This document shows positions 15,545 through 27,225 of a stretch of 64,000 bases of DNA, in pieces. The notes under the pieces are model-generated. The model was not told where the DNA came from and did no database searches. It saw nothing but the letters and a program-made list of their open reading frames with translations. Position numbers and translations under genes: made by a program. The DNA comes from DASUPK01 sp963728875 (lineage in GTDB: Bacteria > Actinomycetota > Thermoleophilia > Solirubrobacterales > 70-9). Numbering within the stretch: the stretch's first letter is position 1; every line of letters starts with the position of its first letter. The DNA lies in the NCBI GenBank assembly GCA_963728875.1, contig CAVSLJ010000002.1, positions 496,001-560,000 on the forward strand, written 5' to 3'.

Positions 15545-16639
15545 GCGGCTACGTCCTGCTCGAGGACGGCACGCGCCTCGAGGGCGAGCTGCTCGGCTCC
15601 GGCGAGGCCATGACCGGCGAGGTCGTCTTCAACACCTCGATGACCGGCTACCAGGAGGCGGTCACCGACCCCAGCTACGCAGGCCAGATCATCACCTTCA
15701 CGTACCCGCTGATCGGCAACTACGGCGTCTCGGGCGAGGCGATGGAGTCCGAGCGCGTCCAGGCCCGCGGCGTGATCATGCGGGAGGGGAAGAACACGGA
15801 GGACGCAGCGACCGCCGAGGGCGGCTGGCTCGACTGGCTCCGCGACTGCGGCATCCCGGCGATCTCCGGGATCGACACCCGCGCGCTCGTCCGCCACATC
15901 CGCGACCGAGGCGCCATGCGGGGCGGGATCTTCCCGGCCGGCCTCGCGGAGTCCGAGGCACGCGAGCGCGTCGCGGCCGAGCCCTCGATGGACGGCGCCG
16001 ATTTCGCCAGGACGGTGACGCCGGATCAGCCCGTCGAGATCGACGGCGACGGCCCGCACGTGGTCGGCATCGACACCGGCATCAAGCACAGCATCCTGCG
16101 GCAATTCCGCGAGCGGAATTGCCGGTTGACCTTGCTCCCGTGCTCAGCTTCGGCTGACGAGGTTCTGGAAAGGGACCCCGACCTCGTCTTCCTCGCCAAC
16201 GGCCCCGGTGACCCCGGCGCCCTCGATTACGTCGTCGAGAACGTCCGCGGGGTGGTCGGGAAGAAGCCGGTCGTGGGGATCTGCCTGGGCCACCAGCTGC
16301 TCTGCCGGGCGGTCGGCCTGGAGACCTTCAAGCTGCCCTTCGGCCACCGCGGCGCCAACCACCCGGTCAAGGACCTGGAGACCGGCCGGATCGACATCAC
16401 CTCCCAGAATCACGGCTTCGCGGTGCTGGGCCCAGGCGGCGACAGGACCATCGACGGCGATGAGCCCGTGCGCTGGGAGACCGACTTCGGCGAGGCCGAG
16501 CTCTCACACCTCAACCTCTACGACCGGACGGTCGAGGGCCTGGTGCTGAAGGACGTCCCGGGCTGCACCGTCCAGTACCACCCCGAAGCGGGCCCAGGCC
16601 CGCATGACGCCCGCTATCTCTTCGATCGGTTCCTCGAGT

Positions 16640-16653
<14 letters not shown>
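15541..16653 (+). CDS. carA: Carbamoyl-phosphate synthase small (glutaminase) subunit
   Basis: A 370-residue CarA. The N-terminal domain (LLEDGTRLEGELLG, NTSMTGYQEAVTDPSY) is followed by a class I glutamine amidotransferase domain with the nucleophile in VGICLGHQLL and the His/Glu pair in VQYHPEAGPGPHD. It releases ammonia from glutamine and channels it to CarB. It starts with GTG in a GTGA overlap with the upstream stop and runs 14 nt into the proposed carB start, so synthesis of the two subunits is probably coupled. Confidence 0.96.
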
Positions 16654-19746
<3,093 letters not shown>

Positions 19747-19750
<4 letters not shown>

Positions 19751-20619
19751 CCGCCGGAGCGGCGCGGGGGCTGGGGGAGAGGGTGGTCGCCCCCTTCGGC
19801 CGGCGCCTCTGCGAGGTGAGCCGCAACATCACCTCCGGCGGCTACCGGATCTTCTCGGTCCTCGATACGGCGGGACCGGAGCCCGCCGCCGGCCAGTTCT
19901 ACATGCTGGCCGCGGACTCGGGCTGGGGCGGCGACGAGGGGCGGCCCTACCTCGCCCGCGCGTTCTCTGTTGCTGACGCCGAGCGGGAGGCCGCGGGGGT
20001 CCGTCTCGACTTTCTGGTGCAGGCGGTCGGGCCGGGGACCTTGCGGCTTGCCGCTCTCGAGCCCGGGGAGGATCTCTGGATTCACGGCCCGCTCGGTCGC
20101 CCCTTCGCCGCTCCGCGCGACGTCTCGGCCGACGCGGCCGGCGCGATCCTGGTCGGCGGGGGAATCGGGGTCGCGCCGCTGGCACTCTGGCGTCGCCGGC
20201 TGCAACGTGCCGGGATCGCAGCCCGCGTCTTGCTCGGCTTCCGCGATCGGCCCAATTCAGGCGGCCTCGACCTCTTCGACTGCAGCGAGATCCGGCTGGC
20301 GAGTGAGGACGGGCACACCGGTCACCGCGGCTACGTCACCGGCCTGCTCTCGGTGCTCCTGGAGGGCGACGATTCCTCCAGCGCCGCCGTCTACGCCTGT
20401 GGTCCCCCGGCGATGCTGGAGGCGGTCCGGATCATGTGCGGAGATCGCGGCGTCGCCTGCGAGCTCGCGCTGGAGGCGCCGATGGCCTGCGGGTTTGGAG
20501 CGTGCTTCGGCTGCGCCATCCCAATGAGTGACGGCGGATACATGCGCCTCTGCGTCGACGGCCCGGTTGTACGGGGCGACGAGATCGAGACGGCGCTCGT
20601 CAAGGGTTCGGGCCATTGA
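19747..20619 (+). CDS. pyrK: Dihydroorotate dehydrogenase electron transfer subunit
   Basis: A 290-residue FAD/2Fe-2S flavoprotein that passes electrons from the class 1B dihydroorotate dehydrogenase to NAD+. RPYLARAFSVAD is the FAD-binding region, GGGIGVAPL is the NAD-binding loop, and the iron-sulfur cysteines are C248, C253, C256 and C269 in ACGFGACFGC and RLC. The start overlaps the carB stop (ATGA) and the stop overlaps the pyrD start (TTGA). The first 20 residues are extra compared with most PyrK proteins. Confidence 0.94.
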
Positions 20620-21488
20620 TCGACTTCTGTGGAATCGAGCTTCGCCACCCGGTGATCAACGGGTCCGGCACGTTCGACGCGATCGCAGCGCGGAGAGCCT
20701 TCGGGGACGCGCTGATCGACGAGTTCCCGTTCTCCGCCTTCGTCTCCAAGACGATCACCCCTGAGCCGCGCGCGGGGAACCCGCCGCCGCGCCTCTGGGA
20801 AACGCCATCGGGTCTGATCAACTCGATCGGTCTGCCGAACAAGGGCCTCGACGGATTCCTGGAGCACGACCTGCCGCGACTGGCGGAACTGCCCGTGCCG
20901 TTGATTGTCTCGGTGATGGGGACGAGCCACGAGGAGTTCGGCCGGCTGGTTGACGGGGTCGGCGGCCGCGAGGAGGTCGCGGCCCTGGAGCTCAACGTCT
21001 CGTGTCCCAACGTCAAGTCCGGCCTGATCGTCGGCGAGTCTCCCGAAGAGGCGAATTCCCTGCTCAGGGCCACAAAACCGCTGACCGAGAAACCGCTGAT
21101 CGTGAAGCTGACGCCGAATATCGCCGATCCCGTGCGGGTCGCCCAGGCGGCGGAGGAGGGCGGTGCGGACGCCGTCTCCCTGATCAACACCCTGCGCGCG
21201 GTGGCCTTCGATCCCGACAAGGGTGACCGGTGGCTCGGCGGCGGCACCGGGGGTCTCTCCGGCCCGGCGGTCCGGGCCGTCGCGCTCGCCCAGGTCCATG
21301 CCGTCGCCGGCGCTGTCTCCATCCCGGTGGTGGCGATGGGGGGTGTCTCGACGGGCCGCGACGCCGCCGAGATGTTGCGTGCGGGTGCAAGTCTCGTTGC
21401 CGTCGGCACCGAGAGCTTCCGAGATCCAGCGGCCGGGTCGCGGATCGCTGCCGAGCTGGGCGGGGAGCTGGCACGGATCTCCGGTTAG
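20616..21488 (+). CDS. pyrD: Dihydroorotate dehydrogenase, class 1B catalytic subunit
   Basis: A 290-residue FMN enzyme that oxidises dihydroorotate to orotate. Motifs include GSGTFD, the SKTITPEPR loop, LNVSCPNVKSG with the catalytic Cys of class 1 enzymes, and the FMN-binding GGVSTGRDAAEM. Together with pyrK this is the NAD-linked class 1B system. The TTG start overlaps pyrK. In many actinobacteria pyrF follows here, but the next gene is mihF, and neither pyrE nor pyrF is in the window. Confidence 0.95.
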   Translation: MIDFCGIELRHPVINGSGTFDAIAARRAFGDALIDEFPFSAFVSKTITPEPRAGNPPPRLWETPSGLINSIGLPNKGLDGFLEHDLPRLAELPVPLIVSVMGTSHEEFGRLVDGVGGREEVAALELNVSCPNVKSGLIVGESPEEANSLLRATKPLTEKPLIVKLTPNIADPVRVAQAAEEGGADAVSLINTLRAVAFDPDKGDRWLGGGTGGLSGPAVRAVALAQVHAVAGAVSIPVVAMGGVSTGRDAAEMLRAGASLVAVGTESFRDPAAGSRIAAELGGELARISG

Positions 21489-21502
21489 ACGGGAGTTTTT
21501 TT
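21479..21502 (+). terminator. Weak candidate terminator at the end of the pyr operon
   Basis: CTCC (21479-21482) can pair with GGAG (21492-21495) and seven T follow directly. The stem is short, so termination would be weak. It overlaps the pyrD stop. Confidence 0.35.
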
Positions 21503-21521
21503 CACAATCCGCGAAAAGGGG

Positions 21522-21550
21522 TTTCCGCTCAACGCGGCCGCGGATATACT
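21522..21550 (+). promoter_or_regulatory. mihF promoter
   Basis: TATACT at 21545-21550 is a strong -10 box; TTTCCG at 21522-21527 at 17-nt spacing is a weak -35. The box ends 9 nt before the mihF ATG, leaving almost no leader. Confidence 0.6.
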
Positions 21551-21559
21551 GCCGCCCCG

Positions 21560-21892
21560 ATGCAGGCCCCGGTCCAGTCCTCCAACGCCGCCCCCGAGAG
21601 ATCACTGGACCAGCGGATGGAAGCCCTGAAGAGGGCAAATGACATCCGCTCCAAGCGCGCCCAGCTGAAGCGCGACCTCAAGGGCAACAAGGTCAAGATC
21701 CAGACCCTGTTGATGGACCCGCCCGAGTACGTCCAGACCGCCAAGGTCATCGACATGCTGATGGCCGTGCCCAAGTACGGGCGGGTGAAGACGAACCGGA
21801 TCCTCAATCAGTGCCGGATCTCCCCGTCGAAGACCATCGGCGGCCTCTCCGAGCGCCAGCGCGCCGAACTCGTCGCACAGCTGCGCAAGTAG
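21560..21892 (+). CDS. mihF: Actinobacterial integration host factor
   Basis: A 110-residue DNA-binding nucleoid protein of the actinobacterial IHF family, unrelated in fold to the enterobacterial IHF. The C-terminal half (VKIQTLLMDPPEYVQTAKVIDML, GYGRVK-like KYGRVKTNRIL, RISPSKTIGGLSERQR) carries the helix-two-turn-helix region that contacts DNA. The frame is open further upstream, but ATG 21560 is the natural start because a -10 box ends 9 nt before it. Its place before gmk and rpoZ is the usual actinobacterial arrangement. Confidence 0.93.
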   Translation: MQAPVQSSNAAPERSLDQRMEALKRANDIRSKRAQLKRDLKGNKVKIQTLLMDPPEYVQTAKVIDMLMAVPKYGRVKTNRILNQCRISPSKTIGGLSERQRAELVAQLRK

Positions 21893-21946
21893 CGCGGCAC
21901 TTCAGGAGCTTTTCGCGGCCGTCCCGGCGGTCATGATCCAGTCGCC

Positions 21947-22510
21947 GTGGGGAAGGTCTTCGTCATCACCGGGCCGTCCGGGGTCGGGAAGGGCACGCTG
22001 ATCGAGCAGTTGCTCGATCGGCTCCCGGAGCTCGAGCTCTCCATCTCGGCCACGACCAGGGCGCCGCGGCCCGGAGAGGTCGACGGGCGCGACTATTTCT
22101 TCCTCGCACCGGAGGAGTTCCGACGGCGCCTCGAGGGCGGTGACTTCCTCGAGCACGCCAGCTACAGCGGCAACTACTACGGGACCCTGCGGGAGGAGGT
22201 GGAGCGCCGGCTGGCCGAAGGCCACTCCGTCGTCCTCGAGATCGAAGTGCAGGGCGCCCGGCAGGTCCGCGATGCGCTGGGGGACGACGCCGTCCTGATC
22301 TTCATCGCGCCGCCCGACGAGAAGGTCCTGCGCGAGCGCTTGGAGGGACGGGGCACCGACTCAGCGGAGGACATCGAGCAGCGGCTGCGCACCGCGGAGG
22401 TCGAGCTTGCCGCGCGCTCGGAGTTCCCGCTGGAGGTGGTGAACGACGAGGTGCAGAAAGCGGCCTCCGAGCTGGAGGGACTCGTCCGCGACGAGCTATC
22501 CCTACACTGA
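21947..22510 (+). CDS. gmk: Guanylate kinase
   Basis: A 187-residue kinase that converts GMP to GDP. The P-loop GPSGVGKGT is at 9-17, the GMP-binding segment SATTRAPRPGEVDGRDY follows, and the lid region includes RLEGRGTD. The GTG at 21947 is chosen because the P-loop then begins at the usual distance; there is no clear Shine-Dalgarno sequence. The gene is followed after 7 nt by rpoZ. Confidence 0.96.
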   Translation: MGKVFVITGPSGVGKGTLIEQLLDRLPELELSISATTRAPRPGEVDGRDYFFLAPEEFRRRLEGGDFLEHASYSGNYYGTLREEVERRLAEGHSVVLEIEVQGARQVRDALGDDAVLIFIAPPDEKVLRERLEGRGTDSAEDIEQRLRTAEVELAARSEFPLEVVNDEVQKAASELEGLVRDELSLH

Positions 22511-22517
22511 CGAACCC

Positions 22518-22754
22518 ATGTCAATGATCACGCCAAGAGTCGACAAGCTTCTCGCGCACACCGACACCCACTACGCCGCCGTTCTGGTCGCGGCGAAGCG
22601 GGCCCGCCAGATCAACGCCTACTACCACTCCCTCTCCGAGGGCGCGTACGGCGAGTACACGCCGCCGATGGTCGAGGTTCCCAGCGGGAACTACCTGACC
22701 ATCGCCCTGGAGGAGACGGCGGCGGGCAAGCTGAAGTACGAGTACAAGGCCTAG
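22518..22754 (+). CDS. rpoZ: RNA polymerase omega subunit
   Basis: A 78-residue omega subunit. ITPRVDKLL is the family N-terminus, followed by the conserved helix VLVAAKRARQINAYYHSL that packs on beta-prime. The C-terminal half (VPSGNYLTIALEETAAGKLKYEY) matches the actinobacterial form. It assists folding and assembly of the polymerase. It lies between gmk and coaBC, the standard arrangement. Confidence 0.94.
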   Translation: MSMITPRVDKLLAHTDTHYAAVLVAAKRARQINAYYHSLSEGAYGEYTPPMVEVPSGNYLTIALEETAAGKLKYEYKA

Positions 22755-22772
22755 CCAGTCAAGGAGGGCGTA

Positions 22773-24032
22773 ATGGCCCGCATCCTGCTCGGGGTGAGCG
22801 GCGGAATCTCCGCCTACAAGTCGCTGGAGCTGGCCCGCCTCGCCACCAAGGAGGGGCACGCCGTCCGCGTCCTGATGACGCCTGCGGCGCAGAGGTTCGT
22901 GGGCGCGGCTTCCTTCGAGGGCATCGTCGGCGCTCCGGTCCTCACGGACGAGTTCGAGCGCGATCCCACGCGAGGCGCCTTCCCGGGCGACCCGGTGCCC
23001 GAGCACGATCCGATCGGTCATCTCGAGGTGGTCGCGAACGCCGACGCGTACCTGGTCGCCCCGGCGTCGGCGAACACGATCGCGAAGCTCGCGGCCGGGA
23101 TCGCCGATTCGATGGTCACCACGTCCTTTCTCGCCTGCGAGGCGCCGCGGCTCGTCGCTCCGGCGATGAACGACCGCATGTATCGCGACGCGGCAACCCA
23201 GTCGAACCTGGCGACGCTCCGCCGGCGGGGCATCACGGTGATCGAGCCCGAGGAGGGCGCCCTCGCGTCCCGCGCAGAGCACGGCGTCGGGCGGCTGCCC
23301 GAGCCGCGCACGCTGCTCGACGCGATCGAGCAGGCCGCGCCCGGACCGATCGGGCCGTGGGATGGCCTGCGGGTCCTGGTCTCGGCCGGCGGCACCCGCG
23401 AGCCCATCGACCCGGTCCGCTTCATCGGCAACCGCTCCTCCGGTCGCATGGGCCTCGCGCTCGCCGAGCGCGCCGCGCGGCGCGGCGCGGAGGTGACGCT
23501 GGTAGCCGCGAACGTCTCGCTTCCCGCTCCTCCGGGTGTGAGGCGGGTCGACGTCGAGACAGCGTCCGAGCTCGCCGGCGCCCTGGGCCGCGAGTTCGAC
23601 TCCACCGACGTGCTTGTGATGGCAGCCGCCCCGGCCGATTTCCGGCCCAAGCGCATGGCGGGGGAGAAGATCCACCGCGAGGGCGGCGACGTCGAACTCG
23701 ACCTCGAGGCGACCGAGGACATCCTCGCCGCGCTCGCCGCACGCCGCCGCGAGGGGCAGACGATCGTCGGCTTCGCGGCTGAGACGGACGCCGATCCACA
23801 GCGGGCCCGGGAAAAGCTCCAGCGCAAGGGAGCGGACGCGATCGTCTTCAACGACGTCTCACGATCGGAGATCGGCTTCGAGAGCGCCGAGAACGAGGTC
23901 GTGATCGTGGAGTCGGCAGGCGACCATCACGTGCCGCTCGCCTCCAAAGAGCAGGTGGCGGATGCGATCCTCGATCGCGTCGAGGCACTCCGGTCCGGCG
24001 TTGGTTCTCGCCGAGCCGAGCATCGGGACTAG
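22773..24032 (+). CDS. coaBC: Bifunctional phosphopantothenoylcysteine decarboxylase / phosphopantothenate-cysteine ligase
   Basis: A 419-residue coenzyme A biosynthesis protein. The N-terminal flavin-dependent decarboxylase (CoaC) has GVSGGISAYKSLELAR, PASANTIAKLAAGIAD and PAMNDRMY. The C-terminal ligase (CoaB) has SAGGTREPIDPVRFIGNRSSGRMG and AAPADFRPK. The start is ATG 22773 with AAGGAGG upstream. In many actinobacteria metK follows; here it does not, and a short TPR protein comes next. Confidence 0.94.
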   Translation: MARILLGVSGGISAYKSLELARLATKEGHAVRVLMTPAAQRFVGAASFEGIVGAPVLTDEFERDPTRGAFPGDPVPEHDPIGHLEVVANADAYLVAPASANTIAKLAAGIADSMVTTSFLACEAPRLVAPAMNDRMYRDAATQSNLATLRRRGITVIEPEEGALASRAEHGVGRLPEPRTLLDAIEQAAPGPIGPWDGLRVLVSAGGTREPIDPVRFIGNRSSGRMGLALAERAARRGAEVTLVAANVSLPAPPGVRRVDVETASELAGALGREFDSTDVLVMAAAPADFRPKRMAGEKIHREGGDVELDLEATEDILAALAARRREGQTIVGFAAETDADPQRAREKLQRKGADAIVFNDVSRSEIGFESAENEVVIVESAGDHHVPLASKEQVADAILDRVEALRSGVGSRRAEHRD

Positions 24033-24063
24033 CCGGCCCGCCGGGCGCCCTTGCGCGCCCTTT

Positions 24064-24069
24064 TACACT
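24064..24069 (+). promoter_or_regulatory. -10 box for a leaderless TPR-protein transcript
   Basis: TACACT ends 6 nt before the ATG at 24076. No Shine-Dalgarno sequence is present. Confidence 0.45.
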
Positions 24070-24075
24070 GGGTTC

Positions 24076-24462
24076 ATGGCCCAGCAAGAGCATCCGCAGG
24101 CAGGCGAGTCTCTGTATTCGCTCTACAGGCGGGGTATGGAGCTGCTCGAGGACGGCGACTTCGAGGAGGCGACGGTGCCCCTGAAGGAGGCCGCGCGCCA
24201 GGCGCCCGAGAAGAGCTCGGTGCGCGAGGCGCTCGGCCGCGCGCTGTTCCGCACACGCCACTACGCCGAGGCGGCGACCGAGTTCGAGGCGGTCGTCGAG
24301 ACCCATCCCGTCAACGACTACGCGCACTTCTGCCTGGGTCGCGCGCTCAGCAAGACCGGAGAAACCGGGCGCGCTCGCCATCACCTGGCGCTGGCCTCGA
24401 ACCTGCGCCCCGAGCGCCGCGACTACCGGATCTACAGAGAGCGCCTCGCTGCCAGCATCTAG
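24076..24462 (+). CDS. Tetratricopeptide repeat protein
   Basis: A 128-residue protein made almost entirely of TPR helices: LYRRGMELLEDGDFEEATVPLKEA, ALGRALFRTRHYAEAATEFEAV and HFCLGRALSKTGETGRARHHLALA show the W/L-G-Y-A-P pattern of three repeats. There is no signal peptide or membrane segment, so it should be a cytoplasmic protein-binding scaffold; the partner is unknown. The ATG 24076 is favoured over upstream in-frame sites because of the -10 box before it. The ureohydrolase gene follows after 9 nt. Confidence 0.82.
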   Translation: MAQQEHPQAGESLYSLYRRGMELLEDGDFEEATVPLKEAARQAPEKSSVREALGRALFRTRHYAEAATEFEAVVETHPVNDYAHFCLGRALSKTGETGRARHHLALASNLRPERRDYRIYRERLAASI

Positions 24463-24471
24463 CGGCGATCA

Positions 24472-25344
24472 ATGACCGAGATCCGCCTGATCGTCGTTCC
24501 CTACGAGATCGGAGCGATCCGGATGGGAGTGGGGCGCGGGCCGGAGCGGTTGCTCGAGGCCGGAGCCGAGGAGGCGCTCGTAAGCCGTGGAGCCTCCGTC
24601 CAGGTGGAGCTCATAGAGCTCCGCGAGCACGAGCGGGATGCAAGCGGCGCCAGCGAGGCCGGGGCCGGCTTCGAGCTGATCCGGCTGGTGGCCGCCCGCG
24701 CTCGGGAGGGGATCGCCGAAGGTGCGTTTCCGGTACTGCTCTCCGGCAGCTGCTTCGCCGGGCTTGGAATGGTCGCGGCCATGGATGAGTCGTCGCCCGG
24801 GGTCGTTTGGTTCGACGCCCACGGTGACTTCAACACCCCGGAGTCCACCGTTGACGGGTACTTCGACGGAATGCCGCTGGCGATCCTGACGGGCGGCGCC
24901 TGGCGGACGATCGTCTCCCAGGGAGAGGTCCGGACCGTTCCCGAGTCCTCCGTCGTGCTCGCGGGCGCGCGTGACTTCGATCCACTGGAGCAGCTGCGGC
25001 TGGACTCATCGGCCGTCAGGCATCTGCCGCCCGCGGAGATCGACGCCGACGATGCCGTGGCCCGAGCCGTGAACGCGGCTCAGCCGTCGCCGACCGGTGT
25101 GTACCTGCACCTGGACCTGGACGTTCTCGACTCCGATGAGGCCAGGGTCAACATCTACAGCGTGTCCGCCGGGCTCAGCGCAGGCCGGCTCGAGACGCAG
25201 GTCCGCTCGCTGCTGGACGCGTGCCCGGTTCGGGCCGTCTCCCTGACCGCCTACGACCCGGAGGTGGACTCCGATGGGCGGGTGCCGCCGATCGCCATGC
25301 GCCTTCTCGAGACCGTGGCCGACCGCCTCTCCCGAGAGCCTTGA
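24472..25344 (+). CDS. Arginase/agmatinase (ureohydrolase) family protein with an altered metal site
   Basis: A 290-residue ureohydrolase-fold protein. Two of the three manganese motifs are visible: FDAHGDFN with D115, H117 and D119, and LHLDLDVLD with D215 and D217. The first motif, normally GGDH, reads SGSC at 91-94, so the metal-binding His is replaced by C94 and the adjacent Asp by Ser. The enzyme might use one metal, a different metal such as zinc, or a different substrate, so arginase or agmatinase activity should not be assumed. The ATG start follows the TPR gene closely, and the stop overlaps dtd (TTGA). Confidence 0.82.
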   Translation: MTEIRLIVVPYEIGAIRMGVGRGPERLLEAGAEEALVSRGASVQVELIELREHERDASGASEAGAGFELIRLVAARAREGIAEGAFPVLLSGSCFAGLGMVAAMDESSPGVVWFDAHGDFNTPESTVDGYFDGMPLAILTGGAWRTIVSQGEVRTVPESSVVLAGARDFDPLEQLRLDSSAVRHLPPAEIDADDAVARAVNAAQPSPTGVYLHLDLDVLDSDEARVNIYSVSAGLSAGRLETQVRSLLDACPVRAVSLTAYDPEVDSDGRVPPIAMRLLETVADRLSREP

Positions 25345-25757
25345 GGGCCCTGGTCCAGCGCGTCAGCCAAGCGGCGGTCGACGTGGAGGGGGAGAGGGTG
25401 GCTCAGATCGGCCCGGGAATGCTGGTGCTGCTGGGCGTCTCTCGCGACGACACGGAGGCCCAGGCCGACCGGCTCGCGGAGAAGGTGCGCGCGCTGCGGA
25501 TCTTCGACGACGCCGACGGCAGGATGAACGAGCCGCTCGGCGACCGCGAGATCCTCTGCGTCAGCCAATTCACCCTCTACGGGGACACGAAGAAGGGGAC
25601 CCGCCCCAGCTACATCCAGGCCGCGCCGGGCGATCAGGCCGAGCCGCTCTACGATCGCTTCTGCGAGCGGGCGCGCGCGAAGAAGGGCGTCTTCGGTGCC
25701 TGCATGGGCGTCGCGCTTGTCAATGATGGGCCGGTCACGGTCATGCTCGAGGCTTGA
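25341..25757 (+). CDS. dtd: D-aminoacyl-tRNA deacylase
   Basis: A 138-residue DTD that hydrolyses D-amino acids from mischarged tRNA. Both active-site motifs are present: VSQFTLYGDTKKGTRPS, and FGACMGVALVNDGPVTVMLE in place of the common FGA-M-V-LVNDGPVT. RALVQRVSQAAVDV is the normal N-terminus, which fixes the TTG start at 25341 overlapping the previous stop. It is the last gene of this plus-strand run and converges with a minus-strand secreted protein gene. Confidence 0.95.
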   Translation: MRALVQRVSQAAVDVEGERVAQIGPGMLVLLGVSRDDTEAQADRLAEKVRALRIFDDADGRMNEPLGDREILCVSQFTLYGDTKKGTRPSYIQAAPGDQAEPLYDRFCERARAKKGVFGACMGVALVNDGPVTVMLEA

Positions 25758-25766
25758 GAGCCTCCG

Positions 25767-26648
25767 CTAGCGCTTGCGAAGCTTGACCTTCAGGGACTGC
25801 GTGAGGGGATCCCCGCCCGACGGGGTGAAGGTGATCTGAGGCCTGACCTTGACCTTGCCGGTCTGTGCGAGGCGCCTCCGCTTCTTTCCCCTGGCCTTGA
25901 TCCGAAGCAATACGGTGCCCGGCCCGGCGACGACCGTAGGGGCGCCGGCGCTCTTCACGGCATTGCCGGAGAGATCGAGCTCGCCGGGGTTGGGCACGTT
26001 GACCGGAAGCGATGCGCTTCCCCTCCTGGTGTTCCGGCTGATCTTCCCGAAGGTGAACTTGCTGGTCGGGGTGATCACGGCGGCTGCGTTGACCCGGAAG
26101 AAGGGTGTGGTGGTGCCGAAATCTCCGGCCTGACCATCGGCGAGATCGCCTTGCCGAGTGAGCGCCGTCTCCCCGGGCACGGAGAAGTTGCAGGCATCGT
26201 CGCCGGGGTTGGTTCCGGAGTTCAGCCCCAGGATGTCGCCCGGCTTGGCGAGTACGTCGGCGGCGAACGTGTTGAGGACTCCGGGTGTCAGGTCATGAGG
26301 TACGTCGTGCGCGACGGCTTGATAGGTCGGCCCGGCGACCTGACGGAAGAGCTTCATCGTGTAGGTCTGGCCGGTATCCGTCGATGCGTAGGTGCTCCAG
26401 GACGTCACGGTCCACGAGGCGACGCCGTTCACGCTCGGCACGACATAGGGATTCCCTGACGTCACCGTCGGCTGTGTGGTGTCCCTCTGCGTGCTGCAGG
26501 CCCCCATCGGCGTCGACGCCGGCAGCTGCCCGATCGTCATCGTTGCCGCTCTCACGGCCGAGGCACCCACGGCGAGCCCAAGCACCGCCAGGATCGTCGC
26601 CAGGGCGAGCCGCCTGACCGGTCGCCCCTGTCGTTTGCACCGGGACAA
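25767..26648 (-). CDS. Secreted hypothetical protein with a Solirubrobacterales-type C-terminal beta module
   Basis: A 293-residue protein with a signal peptide (basic start, LALATILAVLGLAVGASAVRA, cleavage near residue 34). The body (35-190) is Ser/Thr/Gly-rich and has a few cysteines. The last roughly 95 residues (FTFGKISRNTRRGSASLPVNVPNPGELDLSG, lysine- and arginine-rich strands, then QSLKVKLRKR) match a module that I recognise as recurring at the C-terminus of many secreted Solirubrobacter-like proteins. Function is unknown; a surface or extracellular role is inferred. It is transcribed away from rimP. Confidence 0.75.
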   Translation of the reverse strand: MSRCKRQGRPVRRLALATILAVLGLAVGASAVRAATMTIGQLPASTPMGACSTQRDTTQPTVTSGNPYVVPSVNGVASWTVTSWSTYASTDTGQTYTMKLFRQVAGPTYQAVAHDVPHDLTPGVLNTFAADVLAKPGDILGLNSGTNPGDDACNFSVPGETALTRQGDLADGQAGDFGTTTPFFRVNAAAVITPTSKFTFGKISRNTRRGSASLPVNVPNPGELDLSGNAVKSAGAPTVVAGPGTVLLRIKARGKKRRRLAQTGKVKVRPQITFTPSGGDPLTQSLKVKLRKR

Positions 26649-26681
26649 GATGCCGCAATCCTACGGGGTGCAAAAGCCGCA

Positions 26682-26709
26682 TTGCGCGTGCGTGAGGCGG
26701 GGCTATACT
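26682..26709 (+). promoter_or_regulatory. Promoter of the rimP-nusA-infB operon
   Basis: TTGCGC (26682-26687) and TATACT (26704-26709) are 16 nt apart. Transcription would start near 26716, giving a leader of about 70 nt that contains the hairpin at 26747-26774. Confidence 0.65.
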
Positions 26710-26746
26710 CGCCTCGGAACCTTTTTTCGCACCTGACCGCGTGTTG

Positions 26747-26774
26747 AAAGGTGGGCGAGCGCCCGCCTTTTTTT
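26747..26774 (+). terminator. Leader terminator/attenuator before rimP
   Basis: AAAGGTGGGC (26747-26756) pairs with GCCCGCCTTT (26761-26770) around the tetraloop GAGC: ten pairs, one of them G-T. The T run continues to 26774. No gene upstream on this strand needs it, since the neighbour is on the minus strand, so it acts on the operon's own leader. It ends 10 nt before the rimP ATG and would also hide the ribosome landing site. Confidence 0.8.
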
Positions 26775-26784
26775 GGGCCTTCAA

Positions 26785-27225
26785 ATGGACACAGAACTCC
26801 AGCAAATCCAGCAGAACATCGAGACCCGGCTCCAGGAACAGGAGCCGGACGTCGAGCTGCTCGCGCTCGAGCGGCCCGCCACCGAGCGGCTGCGGCTGGT
26901 GATCGACAGCCCGGACGGCGTCGACATCGCCCTCTGCGAGCGGGTCACGGGAGTGCTCCGCGATCTGCTCGAGGACTGGTCGCTGGAGGTCTCATCGCCC
27001 GGGCCCGAGCGGCCACTGACCAAGCCCGAGCATTTCCGCCGCTTCCTCGGCAACCGGATCCGAGTGAAGACGAGCGATGAGATCGCGGGTCGGCACAGCT
27101 TCACAGGCACCCTGACCGCCGCGGATGACGAGCGAGTCAACGTCGAGGCCCCGGACGGCGCGGTCACCATTCCATTGCAGAGCGTCCGCCGTTCAAATCT
27201 TGTCCCTGAGGAGGAGGTCGCATGA
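26785..27225 (+). CDS. rimP: Ribosome maturation factor RimP
   Basis: A 146-residue RimP, needed for 30S subunit assembly. The signature LEVSSPGPERPLTKPEHFRRFLG is present in the usual position and is followed by the small SH3-like domain (GTLTAADDERVNVEAPDG, IPLQSVRRSNLV). ATG 26785 is chosen; the only upstream candidate, TTG 26773, lies in the T run of the leader terminator. There is no Shine-Dalgarno sequence. It overlaps nusA by 4 nt (ATGA). Confidence 0.94.
   Translation: MDTELQQIQQNIETRLQEQEPDVELLALERPATERLRLVIDSPDGVDIALCERVTGVLRDLLEDWSLEVSSPGPERPLTKPEHFRRFLGNRIRVKTSDEIAGRHSFTGTLTAADDERVNVEAPDGAVTIPLQSVRRSNLVPEEEVA

Noticed and set aside
21230..21892. Longer version of the IHF frame starting inside pyrD
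   Set aside because: The extra part reads as arginine-rich noise opposite or beside pyrD codons; the -10 box and the family N-terminus support ATG 21560.
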